A DNA stretch of 64,000 bases from Candidatus Nitrospira nitrosa (GCF_001458735.1 NZ_CZQA01000001.1:620001-684000), one strand, 5' to 3'. Shown: positions 28,065-37,009, counted from the stretch's first letter. The notes: a model not told the origin generated them from the letters alone. Numbers and translations are program-made.

Positions 28065-28183
28065 CCCGTTGACATCCCTTCGAAACACAGGTTACAAAGT
28101 TTATGGTCTGAGTGGGGTCCTACCTATTCCGAGACCTCAGTACAGCTATCATCCATACAGATGTTCTAATAAGGAGGTTTGCG

Positions 28184-28654
28184 ATGAGTGACGTGGCACC
28201 GGAAATCAAAGTGGGCGATACAGCACCGGATTTCAATCTGAAGGATCAAGACCAGAAGGACGTGAAATTGAGCGAATTCAAGGGCAAGAAAAACGTTGTC
28301 TTGTGCTTCTATCCGCTGGATTGGAGCCCGGTCTGTCAGGGTGAAAATAAGTGTCTGACCGACGACTTCCCGAAGTTCCAGTCCGCCAACGCCGAGTTGT
28401 TCGGCGTCAGCTGCGACAGCTTTTTCTCCCACAAGGCCTGGGCGGATTCATTGGACCTGAAGCATCGCCTGTTGTCCGACGTGCACCGGACAACGGCCAA
28501 GTCGTATGGTCTCTATTTTGAGCCTTTGAACTGTTCCAAGCGTGCGACCGTCATCGTGGATAAGAACGGCAAGGTCGCCTATGCGAAGGTACAGGAAATC
28601 AAGACCGCCCGCGAGGACAAAGAAATCCTCGATGCGCTCGCGAAATTGAGCTAA
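28184..28654 (+). CDS. Peroxiredoxin (AhpC/TSA superfamily)
   Basis: 156 residues from the ATG at 28184, preceded by AAGGAGG six bases away. Thioredoxin fold with the peroxidatic site [16 protein letters not shown]51 is the attacking cysteine, C57 a possible resolving one. It reduces H2O2 or organic peroxides in the cytoplasm. The next gene encodes a thioredoxin-like protein that may reduce it. A palindrome precedes the likely promoter. Confidence 0.92.
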   Translation: MSDVAPEIKVGDTAPDFNLKDQDQKDVKLSEFKGKKNVVLCFYPLDWSPVCQGENKCLTDDFPKFQSANAELFGVSCDSFFSHKAWADSLDLKHRLLSDVHRTTAKSYGLYFEPLNCSKRATVIVDKNGKVAYAKVQEIKTAREDKEILDALAKLS

Positions 28655-28673
28655 CAATATAGGACTGAATAAC

Positions 28674-28711
28674 GAGGACTGAGGGCTGGGCGACTCTGAC
28701 GCTCAGTCCTC
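28674..28711. repeat. Inverted repeat between peroxiredoxin and thioredoxin genes
   Basis: GAGGACTGAG (28674-28683) and CTCAGTCCTC (28702-28711) pair perfectly over 10 bp with an 18-nt loop. The ACTGAG unit is also in the preceding GGACTGAATAACG and in the repeat at 33709-33728. It could attenuate transcription between the two genes or be a member of a dispersed repeat. Confidence 0.5.
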
Positions 28712-28728
28712 ACACCTCAACACTCGTT

Positions 28729-29061
28729 ATGAGCGGAATCGTTCAAGACGTCAGCGACGCCAACTATAAGGAATTCACCGACAGCTCCGGCGCGGTGGTT
28801 GCCTATGGACTGGCCACTTGCGAGCCCTGCAAAGCTTACGATCCTATTCTGGAGGAGACTGCGGCCAAATTCCCGACCATCAAGGTCGGCAAGGCCAAGA
28901 TGCATGTCCCTGGGCGCTGTCGCGAAATTAAAAAAACCCACACCTTTGAAACGTATCCCACCACCCATCTCTTTGCGCATGGTAAGTTATTGTTGACGCG
29001 CGAAGGAGTCGTCGAGCCGGCCGAACTCGCCGCACTCATTTCCGACTACTTACTCAAGTAG
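28729..29061 (+). CDS. Thioredoxin-like protein with CEPC site
   Basis: 110 residues, single thioredoxin fold. Redox pair C31-E-P-C34 in YGLATCEPCKAYDP; the cis-Pro loop is at TYPTTHLF. CxPC with Glu is rarer than CGPC and would change the redox potential. No signal peptide, so cytoplasmic. It follows the peroxiredoxin and precedes two secreted paralogues. Confidence 0.85.
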   Translation: MSGIVQDVSDANYKEFTDSSGAVVAYGLATCEPCKAYDPILEETAAKFPTIKVGKAKMHVPGRCREIKKTHTFETYPTTHLFAHGKLLLTREGVVEPAELAALISDYLLK

Positions 29062-29095
29062 CCCCGTGGCTGACCTGTTAGGAGGCGAGCAACGT

Positions 29096-29578
29096 ATGAC
29101 GACCATGATGCTTGGTGTGCTGTCCGTCATGATTCTGGCCCTTCCGCTATCGGCCAGTGCCCATACCGATGAGTATTTCGAGTCCGTTCAGGCGCCGCAC
29201 GGTGGACAGTTGCGGATGACCGGGCCGTATCATATGGAACTGTTGGCCAAGGATGGGGAACTGACGGTCTATGTCACGGACCATGCCGACAATATCATCG
29301 GCGTCGACGGCGGGTTGGCAAAAGCAACGGTTGAAACGGGATCGAACAGGACACAGGTGCACCTCCACCCAGTCGGAGGCAACATCCTCAAGGGGTCCGG
29401 CACCTTTTCTCTGACGCCAAGCACCGTGGTCATCGTGTTCATGAAGCTGCCGAACCAGGACGGCTATGCCGCTCGATTCATGCCGTTGAAACCGAAAGGT
29501 GAGCAGAGCGAGAAAGCTCAAGCCCATACGGATGATGATGCAGGGCCACACCATCATCACCACTCACCGAAACATTGA
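29096..29578 (+). CDS. Secreted HGGQ-type protein with His-rich tail (paralogue 1)
   Basis: 160 residues from the ATG at 29096 (AGGAGG upstream). Signal peptide 1-22, ending in ASAHTDE. The mature domain has HGGQLRMTGPYHMELLAKDG, a YVTDHADN turn and a strand-rich end. The tail carries five consecutive His plus others, a likely metal-binding tract. It shares these blocks with the next gene, so the two are a tandem duplication. Periplasmic metal handling is a guess from His content; no family recognised. Confidence 0.75.
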   Translation: MTTMMLGVLSVMILALPLSASAHTDEYFESVQAPHGGQLRMTGPYHMELLAKDGELTVYVTDHADNIIGVDGGLAKATVETGSNRTQVHLHPVGGNILKGSGTFSLTPSTVVIVFMKLPNQDGYAARFMPLKPKGEQSEKAQAHTDDDAGPHHHHHSPKH

Positions 29579-29633
29579 GAGCGGACAAGGCGCAATGAAT
29601 AGAGATCAGACTGAGTTGTAAGGAGAACTGATC

Positions 29634-30065
29634 GTGAGACATCTGCTCGGGAGCTTGTTCATACTGTGCGTCACGCTGCTGGGGACCGTTCAAGTCGGTG
29701 CCCACTCAGCCAAACACGCCGAACCAGTCAAGTCCCTTCACGGTGGGCAGTCGCTGGCCGCAGGACCGTATCATCTCGAATTGGTCGCCAAAGATGGGGA
29801 ATTCCTCCTGTATGTGAGTGATCATTCGGACAAACCCATTTCCACCGAAGGCGCCAAGGCAAAGGCCACGATTCAGCAGGGATTTGAGAAGGCCAACGAG
29901 CAGGTAGAGCTCATTCCAGCCGGTGAGAATACACTGAAGGGAACCGGGACGTTCACATTAAACCCGGATACGGGAATTATCGTCTTCCTAAAATTGGCCC
30001 AACGAGATGCCCACGCCGCCCGTTTTACGCCGCTCAAAGGCAAGGGCGGAATCCAGCCAAATTGA
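29634..30065 (+). CDS. Secreted HGGQ-type protein (paralogue 2)
   Basis: 143 residues from a GTG at 29634 with AAGGAG upstream. Signal peptide 1-23. Same layout as its neighbour: LHGGQSLAAGPYHLELVAKDG, YVSDHSDKPI, LKGTGTFTL, FLKLAQRDAHAARF. It lacks the long His tail, so only the core is conserved between the copies. The pair follows the peroxiredoxin/thioredoxin genes in one direction and may be an operon. Confidence 0.75.
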   Translation: MRHLLGSLFILCVTLLGTVQVGAHSAKHAEPVKSLHGGQSLAAGPYHLELVAKDGEFLLYVSDHSDKPISTEGAKAKATIQQGFEKANEQVELIPAGENTLKGTGTFTLNPDTGIIVFLKLAQRDAHAARFTPLKGKGGIQPN

Positions 30066-30161
30066 CGAGGAACAACATGACCACGACACGAGTTCAACCA
30101 CCGATAAGAGTCTACTTGGTGAACGCATAACCTCACCTGTAAAGTTCCATGCAGTGAAGAC

Positions 30162-30929
30162 CTATAAACTGGCCTCGACACCGCCATCAACTGTCAGAAC
30201 TTGTCCTGTAACGAATGATGCCTCATGAGAGCACAACCATGAAACGGCCTTAGCCACTTCCTCCGGTTGTCCCAACCGCCTCATAGGTACCTTTCTAACC
30301 AGGTCGTCATAGTTTCCTTTGGTGACACGATATAACATCTCAGTTTCAATACAGCCAGGCGCTACGGCATTGATTCGTATGCCTCGTGCGGCATACTCCA
30401 ACGCAACCGATTTAGTAAACCCTATAACTGCATGCTTTGTTGCGCAGTACACAGAAGAGCCCGCAATACCGCGCAGACCGGCTATTGATGCGCAATTGAC
30501 GATAGCCCCTTCTCCTTGTCGCAACATACATTCGAGCTCCAATCTCATACTATGGGCCAGTCCATGTACGTTTATCTCAAAGGTCTCTTTAATTTCCTGC
30601 TCCGTGTGATTCAACAGATCGCCTAGTGGTCCTTCAATCCCGGCATTATTAAATGCACAATCAATTCGCCCGTAAGCTTCCATGACATTCTCAATGACCA
30701 ATCGAATCTCATGTTGATCGGACAAATCTCCACGAACAAAAGAGGCATTTCCTCCTTGGTTGACAATCTCAGCCACCACATCGCTGCCCTCTTGTACCCG
30801 TCTCCCCACGACACTTACCGATGCACCACATAAAGCAAATTCTATTGCAACAGCTCGGCCTATCCCGCCTGTGCCTCCCATAACGAGTGCAACTTTTCCA
30901 TCTAGACGCTTTTCTCTATTTGAGGTCAT
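30162..30929 (-). CDS. Short-chain dehydrogenase/reductase
   Basis: 255 residues from the ATG at 30929; an ATG at 30959 is in frame and has a comparable upstream site. Classical SDR: GGTGGIGRAVA for NAD(P), NNAG (CAFNNAGIEG), catalytic Ser in NCASIAGL, YxxxK as SSVYCATKHAV, and a C-terminal TGQVLTVDGG. Close to the glucose 1-dehydrogenase/FabG-like group; substrate unknown. Base composition is lower in GC (about 43-50 % in sampled lines) than the flanks, a sign of transfer. Confidence 0.88.
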   Translation of the reverse strand: MTSNREKRLDGKVALVMGGTGGIGRAVAIEFALCGASVSVVGRRVQEGSDVVAEIVNQGGNASFVRGDLSDQHEIRLVIENVMEAYGRIDCAFNNAGIEGPLGDLLNHTEQEIKETFEINVHGLAHSMRLELECMLRQGEGAIVNCASIAGLRGIAGSSVYCATKHAVIGFTKSVALEYAARGIRINAVAPGCIETEMLYRVTKGNYDDLVRKVPMRRLGQPEEVAKAVSWLCSHEASFVTGQVLTVDGGVEASL

Positions 30930-31389
30930 TTTCCTCGAAGGCCTCTCTAACCTGTCCATGAGGTATCACCCCATTGGGGACGCATAAATGCGGCGTTTCC
31001 ATTCGACAGAGCCACGTCTACGATAGCAATAGACTGAATACCCCGGATCAAACCCGGAGCTTTTCCACATCGATCGTATACGCCCCCAACGGAACAGAAT
31101 AATAACAGCCAGCAGTGGCGCAAACCAGCCACCTCACACCAAGCACCTGATCCAGGCCGCTGAGAGAATCATGGCCACAACTTATAAAAACCCTTATAGA
31201 CATAAGCCAGTGTACTTATAGCATACCCTCACCGTTCGCCTACCACGACAGTTATTAATACGTATATTATTGTAACGTCTTGCGGGGTCTATTGAAGTTT
31301 GAGCGCAATAGATATGCCATTGAACGCATATAATTATGACCGGTCGGGAGAATACTGCTTGACGGCGACATCTGAACAGCGGTATCCCA
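30930..31389. other. Low-GC intergenic stretch
   Basis: About 460 bases between divergent genes (SDR on minus, transporter on plus). It is clearly AT-richer around 31200-31350, with an alternating A/T tract near 31255-31275 and several possible -10 boxes. No gene or RNA supported. Together with the SDR gene it looks like an inserted segment. Confidence 0.4.
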
Positions 31390-32298
31390 ATGACCATGTC
31401 ACAATCTTCCACAAGTCTGGCCTATGGGTCAGTCGCACTTGCGGCGGTCCTCTGGGGTGGATCGATCGTGGCGCAGAAGATGGCGCTCACGTCGTTTTCC
31501 GCGGTCGAGGCCTCGGTCCTCCGAGATACCGGCGGGCTAGCGATTCTACTCGTAACCTGGTGGGCCAAAGAGGGTGCGGCCCTGAGGTTGAGCGGTGCCG
31601 ATGTTCGGCTGCTTGGCCTACTGGGACTTGGCGTGCTGGGCAACCACCTGCTCATCCTCATGGGGCTGAACTATGTGAGTGGCGCCGTCGGTGGGGTGAT
31701 CATCGGATCGAGTCCGGTGGTGACGTCCCTGCTCTCGGCCATGTTGATTCGAGATGTGCCGCTGCGCGCGGTTTGGGCTGGTGCGATGCTGTCCTTCGCA
31801 GGAGTTGGTGTGGTTTCCGTGGCAGGGTTCCAGGCGGCCGGCGATCAGCCGCTGCTGGGCAGTACGTTGGTTTTTCTTGGCGTGGTAAGTTGGGCGCTCT
31901 ATAGCATCGGGAGCCGCACGATCATGGAGCGGATTTCACCCCTGACCGTCAATTGGACGACTCTGATGGTTGCGACGGTCCTTCAGATCCCGCTTCTATG
32001 GACAGACCAAAAAATGCTGGTCGCCGGCGTCGCATCAGTGACGGTGTCTGATTGGCTGGCCCTCGGCTACCTCATCGTCTTTGCGACGGCTGTGGCGCAA
32101 CAGGCCTGGCTGTTCGGCGTCAAAGGTGTCGGTCCGTCACGGGCCTCGGTGTTGGGCAATCTGACCCCGGTCGCAGCCATTGGGCTCTCTGCGTTGATCT
32201 TGGGGGAAACCGTAGGTTGGATTGAAATTATCGGTATCTGTCTCATCCTTGCCGGCGTCTGGGTCGTCAATCGCCAAACAGCCGAACTCAAAGGCTAG
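31390..32298 (+). CDS. DMT-superfamily (EamA) transporter
   Basis: 302 residues, about ten membrane helices in two repeated EamA halves (AVLWGGSIVAQKMAL at the first helix; LGVVSWALYSIGSRTIME opening the second half). An inner-membrane exporter of metabolites or amino acids; specificity cannot be read. The start at 31390 has a weak ribosome site; 31396 is also possible. Confidence 0.88.
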   Translation: MTMSQSSTSLAYGSVALAAVLWGGSIVAQKMALTSFSAVEASVLRDTGGLAILLVTWWAKEGAALRLSGADVRLLGLLGLGVLGNHLLILMGLNYVSGAVGGVIIGSSPVVTSLLSAMLIRDVPLRAVWAGAMLSFAGVGVVSVAGFQAAGDQPLLGSTLVFLGVVSWALYSIGSRTIMERISPLTVNWTTLMVATVLQIPLLWTDQKMLVAGVASVTVSDWLALGYLIVFATAVAQQAWLFGVKGVGPSRASVLGNLTPVAAIGLSALILGETVGWIEIIGICLILAGVWVVNRQTAELKG

Positions 32299-32704
32299 GA
32301 GCCAAACTCAACAAGCCAGGATTCCGCCAGTAGAGATGCGCGTAAGGGGAGGCTCTTGGTGTGTGGGGTGACGGTCTGACTGTCGGTACCGTGACCATCA
32401 GAGCGCGAGCGGAAGCAGCCTTCGTCTCATCCGCCTCAGCCCACCCCACAGGTTCTCACCCCCCACTGTCAAACCATCGCGATCGAGGATTGTAGCCTTA
32501 ACTCATCTCTACCGCAGAATCCGGGATAAGATTCCTTGTCCATACCAAGAGGGCGAGATCAGAGTCCTCAGCTAGGATCTCTGAGAATACAAAAACGATA
32601 CAGTCTGAGTCTGAGCCGATACACCTTATTAATATCAACCCGTGCCTAAATTAGGCGGCGCACAAGAACTCTTCTGCCTTTTAACGCCATAGTGGATGAT
32701 CGCC
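32299..32704. other. Intergenic stretch
   Basis: About 400 bases between the transporter and the CopG-like gene. GC-rich imperfect inverted segments occur around 32350-32470 (GTGTGGGGTGAC on the left, CCCACCCCAC on the right). No coding frame supported. Confidence 0.35.
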
Positions 32705-32935
32705 ATGTCATCAGACACACAAACAACAATCTATTTGAAGCCAACGGTCTATCGAGCCCTCAAAGTCAAAACTGCCATCACAGACCGCTCTGTCTCCGAC
32801 TTGGTCAATACCGCTGTGCTGGAACCTCTTCGAGAGGATATCTTAGATCTAGAGACGTTGGATAGCCGTGTGAAAGAGGAGACCCGGCCTTTCGTAAAAG
32901 CGTTGAAGCGAGTACTGCAACGCAGAGGCCTATAG
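32705..32935 (+). CDS. CopG-like ribbon-helix-helix protein (orphan antitoxin)
   Basis: 76 residues from the ATG at 32705; ATG at 32696 is possible. The N-terminus TTIYLKPTVYRALKVKT and RSVSDLVNTAV fit a ribbon-helix-helix DNA-binding dimer. Antitoxins of this kind normally precede a RelE- or PIN-type toxin, but the next gene lies on the other strand only 9 bases away. It is either a solitary regulator or a remnant of a toxin-antitoxin pair. Confidence 0.65.
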   Translation: MSSDTQTTIYLKPTVYRALKVKTAITDRSVSDLVNTAVLEPLREDILDLETLDSRVKEETRPFVKALKRVLQRRGL

Positions 32936-32944
32936 GATCAGGCC

Positions 32945-33697
32945 TCAGCTTGCGTAGTCGTAAGCCAGGTCGCGGGAGGGAACCAAGCGAATGTTGGTCA
33001 GGGTGCCTTGGCTGATGCCGGGAGCGAGTTCGTGCCAGATGTCTTGGGCCAACTCTTCGCCCGATACGGACTGGCGATGCAGGGCCACCGATAGGTCCTT
33101 GTGGTCGAATTTTGCGATCACTCGATTCTTGACCAGCTGATCCAATGCCCCAATATCGGTCACCATGCCGGTCAGCGGATCAATCGTGCCCCTCACCGTC
33201 ACAAAACAATCCCACTCTCGGCCCTCAGGCCCCGGCTGGACGGCATTAAACGAGTAGCGCTTGGTCATCGTGGCCCTGTTCGGACGATCCCCAGCCGTCA
33301 CTTCGGCATAGAGGTCTTCATCCTCACAGAGCCGGAGGGTATGTAGTGCCCCGATATCTCGTTGAACCGCAAACTTGTCCCACAGCACATGCGCGAAATT
33401 TTCAGAAGTAGGAATACGATCTTTGAAATAGGCCATGTCGAGATTGAGATTCTTGTGGTCGAATTCCTCAATCACATCCAACATCACCCGCTTGAGGTCG
33501 AACAAATTGACCACCATGCCGTTCGTGGGGTCAATGTCTCCCGAGACGGTTAGTTCCAAAAAATAGTTATGCCCGTGCGCTGGGAGATTGTAGCAATGGC
33601 CGAAAGCCGCCCGGTTCTTCGCCTCGTCCCATTCAGACCTGATATAACGACACGCCGCAGCGAATTCAATACGTTTGGTCAGTAATACAGGGGGCAT
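32945..33697 (-). CDS. Tandem 6-pyruvoyl-tetrahydropterin synthase/QueD-like protein
   Basis: 250 residues, twice the family length. The first domain has HGHNYFLEL (H41, H43), the catalytic-type cysteine C35 spaced five residues before HGH as in mammalian PTPS, DHKNLN and PTSENF. The first zinc histidine is replaced by C16 (FAAACRY). The second domain (about 145-250) keeps FDHKDL and SGEELAQ but has lost the HxH zinc site, so only one site looks active. The family acts on dihydroneopterin triphosphate in pterin or queuosine synthesis. It lies downstream of the rubrerythrin trio. Confidence 0.85.
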   Translation of the reverse strand: MPPVLLTKRIEFAAACRYIRSEWDEAKNRAAFGHCYNLPAHGHNYFLELTVSGDIDPTNGMVVNLFDLKRVMLDVIEEFDHKNLNLDMAYFKDRIPTSENFAHVLWDKFAVQRDIGALHTLRLCEDEDLYAEVTAGDRPNRATMTKRYSFNAVQPGPEGREWDCFVTVRGTIDPLTGMVTDIGALDQLVKNRVIAKFDHKDLSVALHRQSVSGEELAQDIWHELAPGISQGTLTNIRLVPSRDLAYDYAS

Positions 33698-33708
33698 AGT
33701 TCTCCGGT

Positions 33709-33728
33709 GCTGAGGACTGAGTGCTGAG
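33709..33728. repeat. ACTGAG-type short repeat
   Basis: GCTGAGGACTGAGTGCTGAG, a tandem of GCTGAG/GACTGAG units in the gap between the PTPS-like and DUF3501 genes. The same core is part of the inverted repeat at 28674-28711. Confidence 0.5.
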
Positions 33729-33768
33729 TTATGAAACGGAGGAACAATCTCGTCAAAAACTTAACACT

Positions 33769-34350
33769 TTATTTCAAGTCTGAAAGCCATTCTTCCCTCA
33801 TGCTGCCTGACACTGGCACTTCTTCACGATAGGCGCCGTGGCTGACACGAATCGTTACGGGCTTGATCAAATTCGCGAAAGCGGCCTGCATCGAGGTAGT
33901 GGGGCGAAATCGAACGAAGTGCACTGCGCTGATTTTTGTTTCGTGACTATGGCCGCCTTCAAACTCGCCGAAGGCCTCTTCTCCATCGGCTACGATGGCC
34001 ACCTTCTCGCCATGGTCCAGCCCCATAAACTCATCCAGTCGTTCCTTGATATTCGCTTCGTCGGTAATTTCGATCAAGAGCGTCGCACTCAACTCACCGG
34101 GTGCCGGAAGGATGGCATTGTACACGTCCAGCTCGTCCTGAACCTTCGTCTGGTCGAATATTCGTTCAACTCGGATCATTTCCTGAATCTGGAATTGCAA
34201 CGTACGACGATTCTCAAACACCAGAGTCATCCACGGGCCGATTGAAATACGCCGCCGCTGTTTGAGACCGATGATGTTGGCCCGAAAGCCTTCACGTTGC
34301 TTTTCGTACTCTTCGTAAGGAATCAGGTCAGCCGATGTCAGTGCCTGCAC
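33769..34350 (-). CDS. DUF3501 family protein
   Basis: 193 residues, opening LTSADLIPYEEYEKQRE and continuing with RRRISIGPWMTLVFENRRT, the pattern of DUF3501. No signal peptide. The family typically sits next to a rubrerythrin and a cysteine-rich Fe-S protein, as here, pointing to a shared role in peroxide or iron stress; the reaction is unknown. Third gene of that group. Confidence 0.85.
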   Translation of the reverse strand: MQALTSADLIPYEEYEKQREGFRANIIGLKQRRRISIGPWMTLVFENRRTLQFQIQEMIRVERIFDQTKVQDELDVYNAILPAPGELSATLLIEITDEANIKERLDEFMGLDHGEKVAIVADGEEAFGEFEGGHSHETKISAVHFVRFRPTTSMQAAFANLIKPVTIRVSHGAYREEVPVSGSMREEWLSDLK

Positions 34351-34404
34351 AGATAGATTCTCTCTTTCTCAACTATTTGTGAGAACCACACGCTCCCCAC
34401 TTGT

Positions 34405-35685
34405 TCACCCTTCGGAGGAAAGCCCATAGGCATCCCGCACAATCTGAATCGGATGCCGCACGGTCTTCACCGGCATCTGCGCAGTAGCTCCGGCCTGCTC
34501 TAATTGTAAACCCGCCAATGGACAGTCAGAGGCGACGAGATCCACACTCGTCTGGTCGATGGCCCGCACGGCCTTCCCCGCGATCTTCATCGAGAGGGGG
34601 AAAAACTCGACCTTGGCCGACCAGGACCCATCATGCCCTGAACATTGTTCAATGACGTCAACCTTCGCCCCAGCGCACTCCATCAGTTCTTTTGATTTGA
34701 ATCCGATGTTCTGATCTCGCAAATGGCAGGGAATCTGATAGGCAACCTTCCCCGGCTCCTTTGTGAAGTCGGTCGCGAGCTGCCCCTCCTTTCTCATCTT
34801 CATGAGGTACTCACAGATATCAAATGTCTTCTCGGCCACCTGCTTGGTCTGCTCATCAGGCTGAAGTTCCGGATATTCCCGCTTCAACATCAAACTACAA
34901 CTCGCCGTGGGCACCACCACATCGTACCCCTTGAGCACCCATGGGTACAATGAAGCGATATTGCTGCGGGCCGCCTGTTGGATGGCCTGGGTGTCACCGA
35001 TGTCGAAGTTCGGCATCCCGCAACAGCGCTGCTCTGGGACGACCACGTGTACACCGTTCTTTTCCAGCACTTGCACGGTGGCCTTCCCGACATCCGTGAC
35101 CTGCGCATTCACCAGGCAACTGGCAAACAGCGCCACTTTTCGGATGGGTGGATCGGCTGACATGGTCTTGGTCCGACGCCCGAACCAGCGCGAAAACGTC
35201 TCCGACGAGAAGTGCAGAACCTGTCGGTCTTGATGGATTCCGACGATCTGCTGCAAGACACGACGGACGACGTTGTTCCGCAAGAGCCGGTTTGTGATCG
35301 CGGCAGTCGCGCTACCCAGTCGCCCGATGGCATCCGTCATGATGAGCAGCCGATCCCTCCAGCGGACACCTCGTTCCGTCGCAAGTCGCTTTTTCCAGGC
35401 AACCATCAAATGCGGAAAGTCGATTTGGTAGTGATGGGGAGGTGTATAGGGACAATGGTTGAAACAGAGCTTGCAGTAGTAGCATTCGTCGACTACTTGA
35501 TGATGGTCGGTCGGAGTAAGCTTAGAGACATCACCTTCATACACGTCGATGCGGTCCAGCAACGTGTTGAAGGACGGACAGAGGTTAAAGCAGCGCCGGC
35601 AGCCGTCACACACCTCATAGATCCGTAGAGTCTCTTTCTCCAACTGCTTGACGTCAATGGGGGAAATCAGGCTGATGCCCTTCAT
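34405..35685 (-). CDS. Heterodisulfide reductase/GlpC-like Fe-S oxidoreductase
   Basis: 426 residues from the ATG at 35685; a TTG at 35706 is in frame. Two 4Fe-4S motifs near the start (CDGCRRCFNLCP, CYYCKLCFNHCP), then two CCG (cysteine-rich) domains (RCCGMPNFD; a CSGHDGSW segment in the second). Such proteins reduce quinone or disulfide partners. It is the second gene of the rubrerythrin-CCG-DUF3501 set and probably passes electrons to rubrerythrin. Confidence 0.88.
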   Translation of the reverse strand: MKGISLISPIDVKQLEKETLRIYEVCDGCRRCFNLCPSFNTLLDRIDVYEGDVSKLTPTDHHQVVDECYYCKLCFNHCPYTPPHHYQIDFPHLMVAWKKRLATERGVRWRDRLLIMTDAIGRLGSATAAITNRLLRNNVVRRVLQQIVGIHQDRQVLHFSSETFSRWFGRRTKTMSADPPIRKVALFASCLVNAQVTDVGKATVQVLEKNGVHVVVPEQRCCGMPNFDIGDTQAIQQAARSNIASLYPWVLKGYDVVVPTASCSLMLKREYPELQPDEQTKQVAEKTFDICEYLMKMRKEGQLATDFTKEPGKVAYQIPCHLRDQNIGFKSKELMECAGAKVDVIEQCSGHDGSWSAKVEFFPLSMKIAGKAVRAIDQTSVDLVASDCPLAGLQLEQAGATAQMPVKTVRHPIQIVRDAYGLSSEG

Positions 35686-35784
35686 GATTCGTCTCTTGGA
35701 AAACAATCAGCGGCCAGCTCCCACCGACGGACTTTCGCCCAATCACCGGAAACTGACCGCTGAACGTGAACGGATACTCAGCTA

Positions 35785-36210
35785 TTAGCTTTTCAAACTA
35801 TCCAGTCCCTTTTGGAAGCGATTGGCATGAGACCGTTCGGCTTTCGCCAAGGTTTCAAACCACTCGGCCAACTCAGGGAACCCTTCGTCCCGTGCGGTCT
35901 TGGCCATTCCCGGATACATTTGTGTATATTCGTAGGTCTCCCCTTCAATGGCAGACCTGAGATTCGCGTCCGTATTGCCGATCGGCACACCGGTCGCCGG
36001 GTCTCCGACATCTTTCAAGAAGTCCAGATGGCCGAAGGCATGGCCGGTTTCCGCCTCTGAGGTGTCCCGGAAGAGCCCACCGACATCAGGATACCCCTCG
36101 ATATCCGCTCGCCGAGCGAAGTAGAGATACCGGCGATTGGCTTGTGACTCGCCGGCAAACGCATGCTTCAGATTGTCGTGACTCTTTGTTCCTTTTAAGC
36201 TCTGTCCCAT
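35785..36210 (-). CDS. Rubrerythrin (without rubredoxin domain)
   Basis: 141 residues. Four-helix ferritin-like fold with di-iron ligands in two ExxH-like segments: [10 protein letters not shown] with [11 protein letters not shown], and [11 protein letters not shown] with [10 protein letters not shown]. The C-terminal rubredoxin domain of classical rubrerythrins is missing, so an external electron donor is needed; the following CCG protein fits. It reduces H2O2 in the cytoplasm. First gene of a minus-strand group. Confidence 0.93.
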   Translation of the reverse strand: MGQSLKGTKSHDNLKHAFAGESQANRRYLYFARRADIEGYPDVGGLFRDTSEAETGHAFGHLDFLKDVGDPATGVPIGNTDANLRSAIEGETYEYTQMYPGMAKTARDEGFPELAEWFETLAKAERSHANRFQKGLDSLKS

Positions 36211-36440
36211 ATCATCCTCCTCGTTGTTCGAAGGCCCACCCTTCCCCCGCGAAGATTATCGTCGCTTGGAAACTGCCGGGTAAGATAGCGCAGCCATCAT
36301 CGGAGGTTCAAGAGGCTTTCCACCATTCGCCGGACGGCACCGCCGGCCCTGGGCGGATCCACTCGCCGGTCGAGTGAGTATTTGCGCGGCTGGGTGTTAT
36401 AATAAATTGTTGTGGCCCTGGCGTATCAGAACTCTTCCAT

Positions 36441-36944
36441 ATGAGGCGCTTCGTGACGATCTTTCTTCCTCACGGCTTCTACCAAACCGTCGGCATAATA
36501 TCGCTGTCTGTTTTGTTGCTCTCCGGTTGTGCGCAAGACTCGTATCAACGGAGGGCCGATGTGATGAAAGATCACGTCGAAAACTTCTACAGCCACCTGA
36601 AGGCCAATCGGGTGGGGTCGGCTGTTCACGAAAATGAACAGATCGAACTCATGGCCGACCAGATGGCGGACAGGGTCAAGAAGCGTGGACAGATGGGAGG
36701 AATCGGGCAAGTCGAACGCGAGTTCGCGCTGATGAAAACGGCGCGGGAAACAAGCGCTCAAAATTGGATCGCATTGGGGCAATACTTCAGGCTGAAGCAA
36801 CAGCCGGACAGAGCCCGCGCGTCCTACCAACGGGTCATCGATACTTATACCAATCCGACTGAACAGGCCTACCGAGAGCAGGCGGCTCGAGCGTTGAAAG
36901 ATCTGGATATCGTCTCGGGGCCTTCATCCGATCCCACTCGCTGA
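36441..36944 (+). CDS. Lipoprotein with TPR-like C-terminus
   Basis: 167 residues. Signal peptide with lipobox LLSGC (Cys at 30). The remainder is helical; NWIALGQYFRLKQQPDRARA resembles one TPR unit. No specific family. It is followed within 70 bases by a second lipoprotein gene, probably one unit. Confidence 0.75.
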   Translation: MRRFVTIFLPHGFYQTVGIISLSVLLLSGCAQDSYQRRADVMKDHVENFYSHLKANRVGSAVHENEQIELMADQMADRVKKRGQMGGIGQVEREFALMKTARETSAQNWIALGQYFRLKQQPDRARASYQRVIDTYTNPTEQAYREQAARALKDLDIVSGPSSDPTR

Positions 36945-37009
36945 GCACACTGATTTGAACGTTGTCCGGAGAGCGCTTTTTGCCTGATCCCGCAACCCTG
37001 AGACACTCA

